From the NCBI RefSeq assembly GCF_040958095.1, contig NC_091219.1, forward strand, positions 26,817,023-26,881,022: a stretch of 64,000 nucleotides of DNA, written 5' to 3'. The notes below the pieces were generated by a model. That model saw nothing but the letters and a program-made list of their open reading frames with translations. It did not search any database and was not told where the DNA came from. The position numbers and the translations under genes were made by a program. The stretch is from Procambarus clarkii. Lineage: Eukaryota > Arthropoda > Malacostraca > Decapoda > Cambaridae. Below, one piece after another: positions 37,201 to 48,765 of this stretch (position 1 is the first letter of the stretch; each line of letters begins with the position of its first letter).

Positions 37201-40200
37201 AGGCTCCAAGTACATGAGGCGAGTGAAATGTTACATCTATGGTAGTATGAGCTGCCTCGAATATGTCAATAGTTCTCTTGTTTTAGCAGGTAATGTAGCA
37301 CGATTGTCCATGTGCTCAGCTCAAATTTGAGGGACCCAGGTTCAATCCCCGGGCAGACATGAACAATTGAGCAGCTGCTTTGTTTACTTTTCTTTCTTTC
37401 AGGAGGATACTTTCAGGAGCGTATGCGACGCTTTCTAACTTCAGACTCGCTTTTAACTACACTGATGGCGAAATACACTGTTTATAACTTTTGAGACCAA
37501 AATTGGAATATGTCGCAGTTGTATGGTGACTATATCTCAAGACGCACATCAGTAAACTGGAAAAGGTGCAGCAGTATGTTATAAATTGCCTTTCATAACT
37601 GAAAAAACAAGAATTATGAAGAGAGGCTATAGGTGCTAAATATGCAAAAGCTAGAAGATGGAAGAAAAAGAGGCAATATGATCACCACTCACAAAATAAT
37701 AACAGGAACTGACCGAATTCCTGAAACTGCCAACCTCAAGAACAAGAGGTCACAGATTCAAGCTAAAGAAATAACAAAATATTAGGAAGTTTTCTTTTGC
37801 AAACAAGAGTGGTAGATGGCTGGAACAAGTTAAGGTGGTGGATGCAACTTCACCATCCAAGGTAAACAAAACCAGTGTTTCATCCTCATCACTATTTCTT
37901 CCTTGTAGAACTACATGATGACTCACAAAAAACATTTGGCTTTGATGATAGTATTCTATAATATTCACAATATACTGAAACATATAAACAAATTATATAT
38001 ATATGTATATATATACCTGAAAACCACCCATGGGAAGGGGTATGTGTTGTCAACATGATGAGGAGGAAGTGTGAGAGGAGGAATGTTGTGCTGCAAGGCT
38101 TCACACAGGATAGAGTCAAATGCAACGTAGGGTCGAGCTATGTGCTTCTCTTGCCACATGTCTGAACGTAACTTGCAGATCTACAGGATAAGAGTGGTTG
38201 TATTCTGTTATTTTTCATACGTAAAAATAATAAGATATTAATAGTAAATTTTATCCTTCATACAGACTCTAGAATAAAAAATATTTAATTTTACTTTAAC
38301 TTATTTGCATTCTTAAAATACTATACTGTATTAGATTTAATCCTAATCCTTATGATGTACTAACTGAATGACAAACTCATTACGTCAAACTGGTAATGCT
38401 AGATAACTCAACTTTGGCACTTTAAATTATCGTTTTCTAAATACCAGCAGCATACAATGCACACAATAGCCACCCTCCACCCACTCTAAACAAATACAAT
38501 AAAATAAGTTACAAATACGTAGTATACTTATATACATCTTATTAAACATTTATGATATTTTACAAATAATTATCATTACCTTTTTTCCTCTATCAAGGGT
38601 TGGGGAGAAATCAGCCCAGAGAAAAATGGGAAACATTTTATCACACATGCTATAAAATATCATGACTAAACAATCACCAACACACAGTAGCAACCCACTA
38701 AACAAAGAAAAAAAATCATACCTGGGCCCATAAACAATCTAAGTACTCTTCTTGTGGATGAGGTCGGTCTGAACGCCACACCCTGAGGCCGGGGACATGC
38801 TTGCGACTGCGTTTTCTAACATAGATCTCAATGTGCTTTAATAAGCGTTCTAGATCTTGTTCTTTCTTTTCATATAACTCCCGCCCAACCCATGGCAGAC
38901 AGCTCAGTACAGCATACACATATGTATCACTACGGACTGAAGAGAAAAAGGGATGAGATAATTCTCCTCACTCTAAAACACATGTAGTGTTTTAAGAACT
39001 ATAGGTAAAAATGCATGCAAGCAAACAAAAGCATACAGGCAATGAAACAGATCCTATACATCCTTATACAGAATGTTTGTATTTTTTCAAATTGTGTATC
39101 AATTAAGTTTCCTACCTTGGGGAGAGTTGTCATCTCGTGCTGTGTCCAAGAAAGTGTGTAGCAGCTGCAGAAGTGAGTTGGTGGATATGACGTGACAGTT
39201 GACCAGGTCAGAGAAGAATCGCAGTACATACCGAGCTGTTTTCCACATACAAGCTTTCAGAGCTTCTTTTAGCTTTCGTGCCATCATATCTACAAACTAA
39301 AAGAAACCATTTGGTTAAAACACAATTTTGTTACAAATGTGGCAATGTAATTAACCCCATAAGAGTAAGGTTATTGTCACAATTCCGGGGTAATGCGATT
39401 GATCATCATATGTTGATTTTAGTTATTACCCGGTTTTTATACAATGATGTAAATACAGTATAGTTATAATACATCTATATGGATGTAATGGAGTTAACAT
39501 AAATCCATTAAAAAATTATATAACTTTTAATTGCTTACTGTCAATAAGGCTATTGTGTACCACAAGACTTTCATTTACAGTATTGTCACAATTTGATATT
39601 TCCAGCTGTTTTTTTTAATCTATTTCTAGACAACATTACCAGACAGAATAGGAGTAAAGGAGTGGGCTGCTTTGAGTTAAGCCTGAAACTCAAAACAAGT
39701 GTCTTGCAACTTACTGACTTGGTTATGTTAGGTCAGGTTTGACTAAATTTCTGTTAGTTCTGAATTAAAACTTTTTTTAATCATTTGTAATGTAATGAAA
39801 GTTGTATCATTCTACAAGAAAATGTACTTGAAAAAATATAATATTTCAAGAAAATTTGGTTTCTTAGGCAACTTGACCTATTATGTACAACATTACATTT
39901 ATTTACTTTGTGTGAGTGAAGGCAGGGACACCTGTGATGATAGCCACATTTTAGGAATTAAAATAAAATGAACATATATAAATATAAATAGCAAAACATT
40001 ATTTACCTCTCCACCAAAGTTGTAGTTCTTAGCATTTAAAAGGCCAACCAGAGTAGTGTATATGGTAGTCTTCTCTGGCATCTTAACAGCACAATCACTA
40101 AGAATCTTGAGAATCTTGCTCTTATAATTATTGATGTCAGCCTCCAGAACACTTGCCAAACCTTCCAGATTGCTCTCCAGGGATGATGTACTCTAAGGAT

Positions 40201-42658
40201 AACAACATTAACATGAAATGCATCTTCAACCGTCACATGTCCATGCTGGGTATTATAAAACACAAGCTTCTTTCCAAATAATTCAATGATCTAATACATT
40301 CAGTAAAAATTATTGGGCAACCATCACAAATTATTGTACAGTACATTAATAAATAAAGTACTGTATCACAATACAGTAATTAGCAAAAAGGTTTCACAAT
40401 ACAGAAATTTACTACTTACTCTGTCCATCACACTTTCAACACATACTGCAACAGATATGGTGATTACACAAGACTACAATCGTGAAGAATATCTTAGTTA
40501 CCTGTTTCTGCATACATTTTATCAGGTGCATATATAGTCCAAGGGCCATGCTGAGGTTTACCCATCTACTGATTAATATTAATACATACTACGTACCGTA
40601 ATTGAAAACCCATCCCAACATTACAACTCGTGCAAGAGAAAGCACGATCTCTTTAGATCCATCATACAAATAATTTGATGAAATTAACTGAAAACAAATT
40701 CTCAATGCAATTAAAAATTTAATTAATGTAATTAAATATATCCCCAATATACTGTGAAAGAAAATATTGTTTCAAGAACAAAAGATCATGCAGTATTCTA
40801 AATTGATATATAGCAGCAGCAAGAGAGACACTCAGTGAAGCACTGCAATCATCATTATAGCCATAAGAAGGGATACCAACTGGTATGTCCCTGTGCATTA
40901 CGTAACGAGACTAATGCACAAACAACCATGCACAAACTCTAGCATGGCATGTAGGAATATGACTAGGGACAAACCATCTTTATGATCATCTACTGAGATG
41001 CAGAACTTATATTTTATTACACTGTATTGTATTAATAACTGACCTTTTCTCCTACACGAATAATTAAGGACTCAAGACGATCCTCAATCTCTACAGCATC
41101 AGTACGCCGCCTCTTCCGATCACGACCCGAGTCTGTGCACACACAATATAAGAAATGGTAAATGAATTTAAAGTAATAACTGCAGTATACTAAATATTCA
41201 ATAAAATGACAAGGTCATAAACATTTAAAAACTATTCAGCACTACAACAGAAAAGCAAATACAGTGGTATACCTGTACGTGCAGGTCATCAACTAAACAT
41301 TTGTATACTAAACTATTACAATCCGTGCAGCTGTCCAGGATGGGATAAAGGAAGCCTTTGTATGGTCTTTGATAATAACAAAATGTTGTCAATCCACACC
41401 ATCAAATTTCTTAATGACAGTAAAGTTTTTAAAAAGGTGGCACGTGAGTACAGTATAATGAAATGTCCATTTAGATTGGCAAAAAATTGCAATTTAAATT
41501 TTGTGTTTACGTAAGTATAGTACATATACACAATTTTATAAAGTTGCCAATTAATATTATGTGAGTAATTACAATTTAACAAAAAAATGTACTCATGTAT
41601 ATTCAACAATTTTAGATTTATGATTCTTGCTTCTATTTCATTTCAGGTATGTGCTGTTTTGATTTGTTAAATTTATATGATTATGAGTAAATTAACATAA
41701 GAAATATGCTGCACAAAGAAATCACATTAATGTAATGTATCAGAGAATATCAGTAGAAGCCATAAAGAACTGGACTTACATGATGAGTACTCCCATGTGC
41801 AGGTTCATAGATCAAAACATCACTTTCCAGAGGAACAAACTGAACATGTGGTGGAAAATGAGGAGGAATTATTCTCAAATGGAGAAAGAGGAAATGGAAA
41901 AATTTCTCCAAGCCTGAAAGAAGTACCTATCAACCTGGAAACGAAAACCCATGAAGAAGAATGTGAAAACCAGGACCCCTCAAGCCATGCCTTCTGAAGA
42001 GCCCCATTCATCATCAGATAAAAAAAAAGGGACCAGATGATGAGTCCGGCCAAGAAAAAAAAAAAAAAATCATCTCAGATCAAGTGACAAGAGCTCACTC
42101 CAAGGACACCTAATATCTATATCTCTCTATTGGCCATAAGTGCCAATTTTACCTAGTCTAAAGTAAGAGTGTAGCTGGGAGAGGCCTCCACCACGACACA
42201 GAACTGCCTACCCACACCTGCTGCTTGGACAGCAGGTGTGGTAGGCAGCCCACTCCCACTTCCCAAGACAAAAATCTGTCGCTGTTAACTGGGCCCTGAT
42301 CTGCCGTCCTCCTCCTTCCCATTGCCCATACCAACACCACATCTGAGCTGAGGCAAAAATGCTTGCCACTCCATACTGACATTTCTGCTTGGACTCAAAA
42401 CACCCAACCCCCCACTCCTCCCATTGGGTCAAAATACCCACCACCCACAAATGGAGCCCAAACAACCCGTCGCCACCAGAAGAGAAGTCAATAATTATGG
42501 AAAGAAGGCAGGAAGCCGGGGAGGCCAAGCAAAGTTCCCAGTACCATACCCTCAAACACCGCTTCTCACACCCACCTCTCGACCAGCCCGCGCATCACAG
42601 CATTACTCTGACACTTCTTACCGTAATCGGACATTTCGTCGAACTTGCGGCGACTCAT
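28252..42658 (-). CDS. NCBP1: Nuclear cap-binding protein subunit 1 (CBP80), complete, 16 coding exons
   Basis: With NCBP2 (CBP20) this protein forms the nuclear complex that binds the m7G cap of new RNA-polymerase-II transcripts and serves splicing, 3'-end processing and export (family knowledge). Coding exons, 5' to 3': 42658-42622, 41132-41044, 40192-40007, 39296-39116, 38936-38722, 38180-38017, 36988-36863, 36005-35834, 35330-35263, 34948-34811, 33698-33595, 32470-32238, 31570-31380, 30787-30550, 29968-29855, 28365-28252. All phases agree and the sum is 2370 bases: 789 residues, against 790 in human. Signature stretches include a basic nuclear-localisation-like RKRRRT (residues 18-23), [18 protein letters not shown] (87-104, MIF4G region), [62 protein letters not shown], the acidic linker [25 protein letters not shown] and the end [16 protein letters not shown]. 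The intron after residue 714 starts with GC, not GT. Introns carry SINEs, LINE remnants and palindromes. Confidence 0.98.
30544..30552 (-). other. NCBP1: Non-canonical GC donor of NCBP1 intron 14
   Basis: Exon 14 ends ATATTTCAG and the intron begins GCATGT; the acceptor at 29969-29971 is CAG before CGCTTTATC. Joining here gives IIFQ|RFIMIL, the conserved protein sequence. No GT donor nearby keeps the frame. GC-AG introns are a known minority class spliced by the major spliceosome. Confidence 0.9.
32748..32865. repeat. Stacked palindromes in NCBP1 intron 11
   Basis: First, 12-bp perfect arms at 32748-32759 and 32765-32776. Then perfect 25-bp arms at 32797-32821 and 32825-32849 with only three bases between them. 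The flanking gtcaagctga (about 32786-32795) also pairs with tcagcttgac (32851-32860), making a foldback of nearly 80 bases with small gaps. Confidence 0.9.
36113..36153. repeat. 19-bp perfect palindrome near the exon 8 acceptor
   Basis: Arms tgccattaaatttggcagc at 36113-36131 and its complement at 36135-36153, spacer tta. On the gene's minus strand it lies just over 100 bases before the exon 8 acceptor at 36006-36007. It is followed by several partial copies of atttaatggcattata. Confidence 0.92.
37135..37390 (+). repeat. Pair of tRNA-like SINE heads in NCBP1 intron 6
   Basis: Two successive units with B-box-like ggtgttcgaggctcc at about 37192 and ccaggttcaatccccggg at about 37336, each preceded by an A-box-like tagtgcaat or tagcacgat. 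They may be a dimeric SINE or two neighbouring insertions. Not functional tRNA genes. Confidence 0.5.
37610..37880 (+). mobile_element. LINE family A 3' remnant in NCBP1 intron 6
   Basis: The plus strand carries decayed counterparts of the family A C terminus: caatatgatcaccactcaca, aacaggaactgaccg, aacaagaggtcacagattca, ttttcttttgcaaacaagag and ggtagatggctggaac. It is antisense to NCBP1 and full of frame breaks. Confidence 0.65.
41770..42110 (+). pseudogene. Coding-like fragment in NCBP1 intron 1
   Basis: A plus-strand open stretch at 41797-41997 is rich in Glu, Lys and Asn, as in a disordered protein region, and ends with [17 protein letters not shown]. Two poly-A runs follow (42023-42031, 42055-42069), one possible sign of retroposition. 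I recognise no parent gene. It may be a decayed retroelement ORF1 or a processed-gene fragment. Confidence 0.3.
42204..42248. repeat. Near-perfect palindrome in NCBP1 intron 1
   Basis: Arms ctgcctacccacacctgctg (42204-42223) and cagcaggtgtggtaggcag (42230-42248), one single-base gap, spacer cttgga. Confidence 0.9.
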
Positions 42659-42739
42659 TTTGTGTAGTATATGTGTGGCGAGAGCGGTAAGTAAGGGCGT
42701 CAGCTGCCAGGTCCTCGCCTCCTCCAGCCACACCGACCC

Positions 42740-42780
42740 GTCGATGTTGTTTCTCCGCCGGGCCTAAACTTATTTATACT
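42740..42780 (-). promoter_or_regulatory. Candidate NCBP1 core promoter
   Basis: On the minus strand TATAAATA occupies 42778-42771, about 115 bases before the ATG. Transcription would be expected to start near 42740-42750, leaving an untranslated leader of about 85-90 bases that is GC-richer than the surroundings and contains several CpGs. Placement is inferred from the motif only. Confidence 0.4.
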
Positions 42781-43095
42781 CCCATACATCTCACCTCTCA
42801 CCTCTTGAAACATACACCATTTTCTTTATTGTCAACCAAAATATAACTCAAAATATATTTCCTGAGCTTTTAACTATTATAGTTAATTACTTTAAAATGG
42901 TCAATAAATAGTACGAGCTTAAAATGTTTGCTCTACTCTTTGGAGACAAATTGGGGCAATTATTTATACGAAACTAAATCGTTATTTTTTAATTAATATC
43001 GGTATTAAAAATTAAAAACAATTAACTAAATGTATAATGATAAGGCTGGACGCTGGAGGAGCGTCGACTTCCCGGAGGTTCAGCGACGCTCTCAT
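42781..43095. other. AT-rich spacer upstream of NCBP1
   Basis: No supported feature. No divergent gene is evident. Confidence 0.4.
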
Positions 43096-43103
43096 GCGCA
43101 GAC

Positions 43104-43186
<83 letters not shown>

Positions 43187-43290
43187 TATATACAAGAAGG
43201 TACAGTGGGATTGTGAGGATACATAGTATAGTAATTATAATCTTGTAAAGCCAATAGTACGCGTAGCGTTTCGGGCAGAAAAATTTCTGC
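43104..43290 (-). repeat. (TTTA)n tract and SINE 3' tail
   Basis: A run of about 21 TTTA units (43104-43187) is followed by tacaagaaggtacagtggg...cttgtaaagccaatag...gcgtagcgtttcgggcag. Reversed, this is the tail of the SINE at 48485-48765, so the TTTA tract is its grown poly-A-like end. Confidence 0.85.
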
Positions 43291-43351
43291 CCGAAATTCG
43301 CCCAAGTCACAACCGTTCGGAAAACGTTGGTTGTACGAACATGGGGCACTG

Positions 43352-43672
43352 CATTAATTTTATTAGTATATAGACTCATGGGGTGTTGCATTATTAGTAT
43401 ACTGACTCATGGAGGCACTGCATTATTAGTATACTGACTCATGGGGCAATGCATTATTAGTATACTGACTCATGGGGCAATGCATTATTAGTATACTGAC
43501 TCATGGGGCACTGTATTATTAGTATACTGACTCATGGGGCACTGTATTATTAGTATACTGACTCATGGGGCACTGTATTATTAGTATACAGACTCATGGG
43601 GCACTGTATTATTAGTATACTGACTCATGGGGCACTGTATTATTAGTATACAGACTCATGGGGCACTGTATT
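43352..43672 (+). repeat. 31-bp minisatellite
   Basis: About ten units of ttattagtatactgactcat followed by ggggcactgta, nearly identical; variants read gcaatgca or cagactcatgg. Confidence 0.95.
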
Positions 43673-44084
43673 ATTATTTTTTTGTGCCTCGGGTGAAATA
43701 AAACACCATAGGCGACATAACTTTTTATTAATTTTAAATATTAATAATACAATATTTGCAATTGCAAATAGCATAGAATTGATGCAACTGCAGTTGCTAA
43801 TAATTTTCAACTGAAGCTGCTGGAATTTTTTGCAGCTTAGCGGTTGCTAGTAAGTTGCAACTGCAGTTCCTAGAATTTTGCAACTGCGAGTTGTAGCTAA
43901 TGATGTGCATGTGCAGGGATACATGTTAAGTAACCTTAATAACTGAATCTGAAGATGAGGTCTGCATGCTTGGATGCAATAATGCAAGTGGGGTTGTTTA
44001 CTGCACTTGTTATGCAACATTAAGTGAATGATGGGTTCTGACTCCAAGGTCATTTTGTTCGTCTATCTGCTGTAAGGTAGCTTA
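43673..44084. other. Non-coding spacer with short gcaactgcagtt repeats
   Basis: Bases 43780-43895 carry several imperfect copies of ttgcaactgcagttgctaat. No gene is seen. Confidence 0.45.
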
Positions 44085-44395
44085 GTTTAGTTCATTTATT
44101 ATGCATCCCATACCCATCTTGTGGGCGGTAGTGGAAAGGGTTACAGAGACACATAATGGGCTCAGGGACTGAACTCAAAATTCATTTAGCTAAGCAAGTT
44201 ACAATCTTGAGGAGCTAGTTACAAAATTCAATACACATCGTCACATCATCAATGGGTTCGAGATCGACTACAAGTACAGTATCTAAATTAAGTTATTGGC
44301 ATATGTAGAGAGCTAGAGTCACAACTGATATGTTTGTCCTGCACACCGCCCCCCCATCCAGTGGGCAGTGATGGATAGGTTACAATCACTCAGTT
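44085..44395 (-). repeat. Interspersed repeat D, longest copy
   Basis: Reversed, it matches 10330-10480 (gtaactagctcctcaagatt, cttgcttagctaaatgaa, gtctctgtaaccctttccac, cgcccacaagatgggta). It abuts the RT remnant and may be that element's 3' tail. Confidence 0.7.
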
Positions 44396-45825
44396 ACTAC
44401 CTACAGTTAGCAAACTGGGGATATTTGGCTAAGATTTCTGGTGGCAGATCATTTTCAATTAAATATTTACACATGTAGGATAGTGCTGTCAATTTGGTAG
44501 TTGTGACGGGGATTGTTATGCCCCACATGCAAGGTCTTGCATTTATCGACATTAAAAAGCATTTGCCAGTCATCTGACCATTTGTGGAGTTCATGTAGAT
44601 CTCTTTATAAGGTCTCAATGTCACTTTCACTTCCCACTTAACCATAGATCTTAGTGTCATCAGCAAATTTTATGATGTGGTTTGTAATAATCTCATCTAT
44701 GTCATTGATGTATATTACAAAAAGGGTTGGCCCCAAAATGGACCCCTGTGGCACCCCCACTTAGCACATTTCTCCAGTCAGATTCATTCCCATTTAGCAC
44801 GACCCTTTGTTTTCTACGTTTTAACCATTGTTTTATCCATTTCAGTATTCTCCCATTTATTTCGTGTGCCTATAATTTCCTTGCCAGTCTCTCATGTGGT
44901 ACCTTGTCAAAAGCTTTAACAAAGTCCATGGAAGCTACATTTACAGGAAGTCCTTCGTCTGAATAGCCGGTTACCGTTCCCAGAAATGTGAGCAAGTTAG
45001 TAAGACAGGATCTATTTTGAACAAACCCATGTTATGTTGATTATACAAGATGTGAGATTTACTCTGTGAGATGTTGTATGATTCCCTCCCTTAGGATTCT
45101 CTCCATGAGCTTGCAGATGTGCGATGTCAAGCTGACTGGACGGTAATTTTCTACCAAGCTCTTTCTGTTTTTTCGAAAGTAGGGGAAACATTTGCATATT
45201 TCTAATCCAGGGGTCACTATCCCTTGGTCCAGAGTTTCCGAAAAAGAGTTTCAGTGGTATGCATAATGCATTTGCCAGTTCCTTTGCGACTTTTGATTGA
45301 AATCCATCACACCAGAGGCTTTTGAGTTTTTTAGTTTTTCAATACTCTTCGTGATTGTGTCGCATGTAATGGGTATATCCTTAATTCATTCTCTACCTCC
45401 TTCAAAAATTTGTGTGGGTGATGGGATATCGTTCAATCTTCCTAGTGTGAACACTGATGTAAAGTATTCATTCAGAGTGTTTGCTGCCCCTTTTATCATC
45501 CAATATAACTTGGTTAGTCTCATCTTTTGGGGTCTTACAAAGTCCTTTGTTTTGGTTTTAGTTCGTATACAAGTATATAAAGATTTTGGATCTTCCTTTA
45601 TGTTTTAGGCAAGTTTTCTTTCATAGAATCTTTTGGTTAATCTGATTTCCTGGGTAGCTGAGTTTAATGCCCTTTCATATATCTCATAATCCATGATGTT
45701 CATTATGGATTTATACCGTCTCCAGAGGTTCCGTTTAGTTATTAGCGCTCTTTTTACTACCAGTATCTTCCATCTTGTTCCCTTTCTTTCTTTCTTCTTT
45801 TGGGATGACATCCCAAACATCTCAT
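44396..45825 (-). mobile_element. Broken LINE reverse transcriptase
   Basis: Read on the minus strand, several frames together show the ORF2 order. Near 45605-45820 lies a linker with NLWRRYKSIMNIMDYEIYERAL and TQEIRLTKRFYERKLA. Motif A MDFVKAFDKVPHERLARKL is near 44890-44940. Then come IKQWLKRRKQRVVLNGNESD, and the catalytic FADDTKIYG near 44640-44670. In-frame stops and at least one shift (around the expected GVPQGS motif) make it inactive. Overall this is a CR1/Jockey-type non-LTR element. Confidence 0.85.
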
Positions 45826-45839
45826 AACATCCATTATAA

Positions 45840-46670
45840 TCAACATTATTAATGCAAAGAGCAAAAGTTTCAGAGTCTCATTTGTATGGATACCATCTCA
45901 CACAGGTGTTGTCCTGCATGATGGCACAGACATTAAGTCAGCTAAATCTGCATGTGATAAGCCTGAAATTGAGTTGGATATGGGCATTTCAAACTCTGCT
46001 GTAAAAAACACAATATCTCAAAAAATTAGGAAAGTCATAAAAGCAATTACTGACACACACAAAGGCCAGAAAGCACGAGTATCAACAGCTATGACATATT
46101 TAGAACAGAGAATTATATGTACGGGCAGCATAAAACATCCACTAGACAGTGTGACATTGTAATTGCTAGAACTAGGCTGGGATATCGATATCTATGGCAG
46201 CTAGGTGGCTGCAGGTAATGAATCTCCCAAAGGTGAGCATTCTAATTTTAAACTATATGAACAAGAGCTGGGACATACTCACCAACACTATATCTGTGAT
46301 TGCCCTGTTATAAGTGACTTCAATGATATGAGGTACTTTGAGCTCTGTAATTACTTCATACACTCGGGAATATTGGAAGATATTCTTGTGCTGTACCCAG
46401 ATTTTGCTAGTGGAGGCTAATAGATCAGCCTTACACTTCATATGTTCTCTCCTGATTTTTTACTCAGAGTTGATTTGTTTTTGTATTGAGGCTGGTATAT
46501 TCTCCCCTGACTTCATGTTTGACTAACCATTCTGTGAGATGGGAATGTTAGATGAACTTATAGCTAGTTTTTTATCTACACTGTGTAATCTTTCATATAG
46601 AATAGCGTAACAGCACATTGCTGTGTATACCTAAGTTTGTTAATAAAAAACCCAATCCATTGTACCGTCT
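45840..46670 (+). mobile_element. LINE family C 3' end: RNase H and C-terminal motif
   Basis: The plus strand near 45870 reads SFVWIPSHTGVV, the WIPSHxG end of LINE RNase H domains. At about 46260-46420 it reads QELGHTHQHYICDCPVISDF and ends YPDFASGG before a stop, matching the CxxC/HYIxxC tail seen at 17655-17850. A 3' untranslated stretch to about 46670 ends in AT-rich sequence. It is head-to-head with the RT remnant on the other strand, so two insertions adjoin. Confidence 0.75.
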
Positions 46671-47654
46671 TGCAAATAAATTATTATTATAAAGCTATGA
46701 CTGGTCTGGAGGTGTCGTAGCGCGAGGTGGTGTTCTTAGTAAGATCGACTTTCTTAAACGTCTTCCTGTCCCAACATAACTGCCACGACTGGTGGTAAGA
46801 ACGACAACTTTCTTAAGTACTTGCGTAACCGCTTCATGAATCTGGCATAGTTGACTGACGGTTCCAAGGCGGGACCAAAGAGCCGAAGCTCACCCTCCCC
46901 CTGCAAGCACAATTAGGTGAACACATTTACATAAATATAAATATGAGTACATTTACATTAATTCAATAGTTATCAGACATATGACGGAACTATTATATGG
47001 TCCTTTTTCTCATATAAAGAAACTAGGATTCAAGTAATATATTGGCTAGGGAGAGAGGAGTGTAAGATACATAAAGGAGTGTGTTCAATGGGATTATTTT
47101 AACTGTCAGGAAGCCAAAATAAAACACATAATTAAATGTCTCCAAAGGGCGCGGGACTCGCCCCGGCGAGCAGCACCGCCTTACAACACTTATAACATTC
47201 CACCACCACCAACATTCTCCAAATAAAAATATACAAATACATACAATTACAAACTTGATCAATGCATATAAAATAACTATTTCGTCACAAGACACAACAT
47301 AAGAGACACAAGGCGAGCGTGGAACGACTGCCACAGGTCCTTACAGTTTCCGTTGTTCCAAGACGGTGATTTAGGAGCCTCAGTGTGAGCCTAGTGTGAG
47401 GCGGCGCCTGACCCTCACTCTAGCTGTGCTGCCAGGTCAGTCACTGTCTTGGGGGGTCAGTCACACTCCTGTGGAGGGGCAGGTACACTCTATTAGTGTT
47501 GTGGGGGTGTATGGTGAACATTCTTCAGGGCGTTGCTATGTGGGACAGGTGGAAGGGTGAGTGTATGAGTGTGTGACTGTATGAGGCTAGTATTAAACTC
47601 ACACTATACTTCACACATTGTATATATTGCAATGACATCAAATTGGCCCCTTTT
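46671..47654. other. Spacer with a GC-richer core
   Basis: Bases 46865-46925 carry a reversed fragment of the LINE family A 3' end (gcgggaccaaagagccgaag). Bases 47140-47180 and 47340-47560 are GC-richer than the surroundings. A minus-strand 103-codon frame (47023-47334) has no recognisable domain. A 5' untranslated exon or promoter cannot be excluded. Confidence 0.35.
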
Positions 47655-47830
47655 GCAACTGGTCTTCATAATGTTTATTTAGGGAGAAAAGTACATACAT
47701 GCAAAATGAGCTACACACATAATGTTGAATTTCTAGATACAAGTGCAGTACAGTATATACTATTACTAAAACCACTAATACTCACAGCCATACTAATACT
47801 TATAAGCCATATTATTTGTCCATGCATTTT
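47655..47830 (-). repeat. SINE tail-like repeat
   Basis: Contains tttatttagggagaaaagta, catacatgcaaaatgag and aatgttgaatttctagata, which resemble 24035-24165 (tttttattcaggaaaagtac, aatgttggatttatagata). The two are members of one interspersed family. Confidence 0.6.
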
Positions 47831-48179
47831 TTTTTTTTATACTTTTGAGTGGATTATAGGCTAGGCTAGACTAGGTATTTGCACTGTGTAGATTAAGATG
47901 GGGTAAGATAGGTTATTTGCAGATAGAGTTGAAAAAATGGAAAACCTAACTTAAAACCTGTTTATGAAGGGTTTGGTTAGGTCTGAGAAATTCATAGGTA
48001 AACTGTTTGTTGAATAAAATTCCCTATATCTGAGTGAGTCAATGAGTGTAGGAGCGGGAGAGTGAATGAGGATGACAGAGTGACGGGGGTTTCACTTGAC
48101 AGAAGTGCCATTACTATGGGGTTATTGTGATGTTGAAGGTGAGCGTGGGGTAGTGAATGAAAGGTTAGTATGTGTAAGT

Positions 48180-48290
48180 TTATTTTTTTATTTAATTGCA
48201 AGAAGGTACAATGGGTTATGAGAGTACATAACACTGTGTTTTTACATTCTTGCAAAGCCACTAACGCGCATAGTGCTTTGGGCAGGTCCT
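48180..48290 (-). repeat. SINE 3' tail fragment
   Basis: gcaagaaggtacaatgggtt...cttgcaaagccactaacgcgcatagtgctttgggcag is the reverse of the tail at 48660-48765. Confidence 0.75.
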
Positions 48291-48484
48291 TAACCTAACA
48301 GATAAAGTAAGAGTATTAATAGGTACATTGTAGCAGAATTTGATTTCAACATAACTACAATATAAATTAAAGTGTTGATTATTCTAAAGTTGCGAGTACT
48401 GTACAAAAATTGGGTGAGTGGGTAGCATCAGATACAGTGAGTGTTTGTGAGTGAGGGAATGACGGGGACACATGGCGTTTATTT
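48291..48484. other. Short spacer
   Basis: No supported feature. Confidence 0.4.
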
Positions 48485-48765
48485 CCTTGGCAGTCCCCCT
48501 GGTGTAGTGGTAAAGCACATGCCCGGCGCTTCGCAAGCTACTCAAGCCTGGGTTCGTATCCTGGCCGGCGAGGATTGACTGCGCTCCAATCCTTAACTGT
48601 TGTCTTTATTCACCCAAGAGTGAATGGGTCCATGGTTGTTAAACGATTTGCCGGGGTCGTATTCCGGGGAAAAAAATTGAATTAAGGATCTGCCTGAAAC
48701 GCTTTGCGTGCTAGTGGCTTTACAAGAATGTAAGAACTCTTGTATATATATAAAAAAATAAGATT
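48485..48765 (+). repeat. Full-length tRNA-derived SINE
   Basis: Begins ccccctggtgtagtggtaaa (A-box), continues through gcccggcgcttcgcaagct to the B-box gggttcgtatcctggccgg. The body has gattgactgcgctccaat, then gccggggtcgtattccgggg, and the tail ctgcctgaaacgctttgcgt...tggctttacaagaatgtaa ends in an (TA)-rich run. Its tail is present alone and reversed at 43188-43290 and 48180-48290. Confidence 0.85.

Noticed and set aside
45297-45608. 103-codon plus-strand gene
   Set aside because: Antisense shadow of the broken reverse transcriptase on the minus strand.
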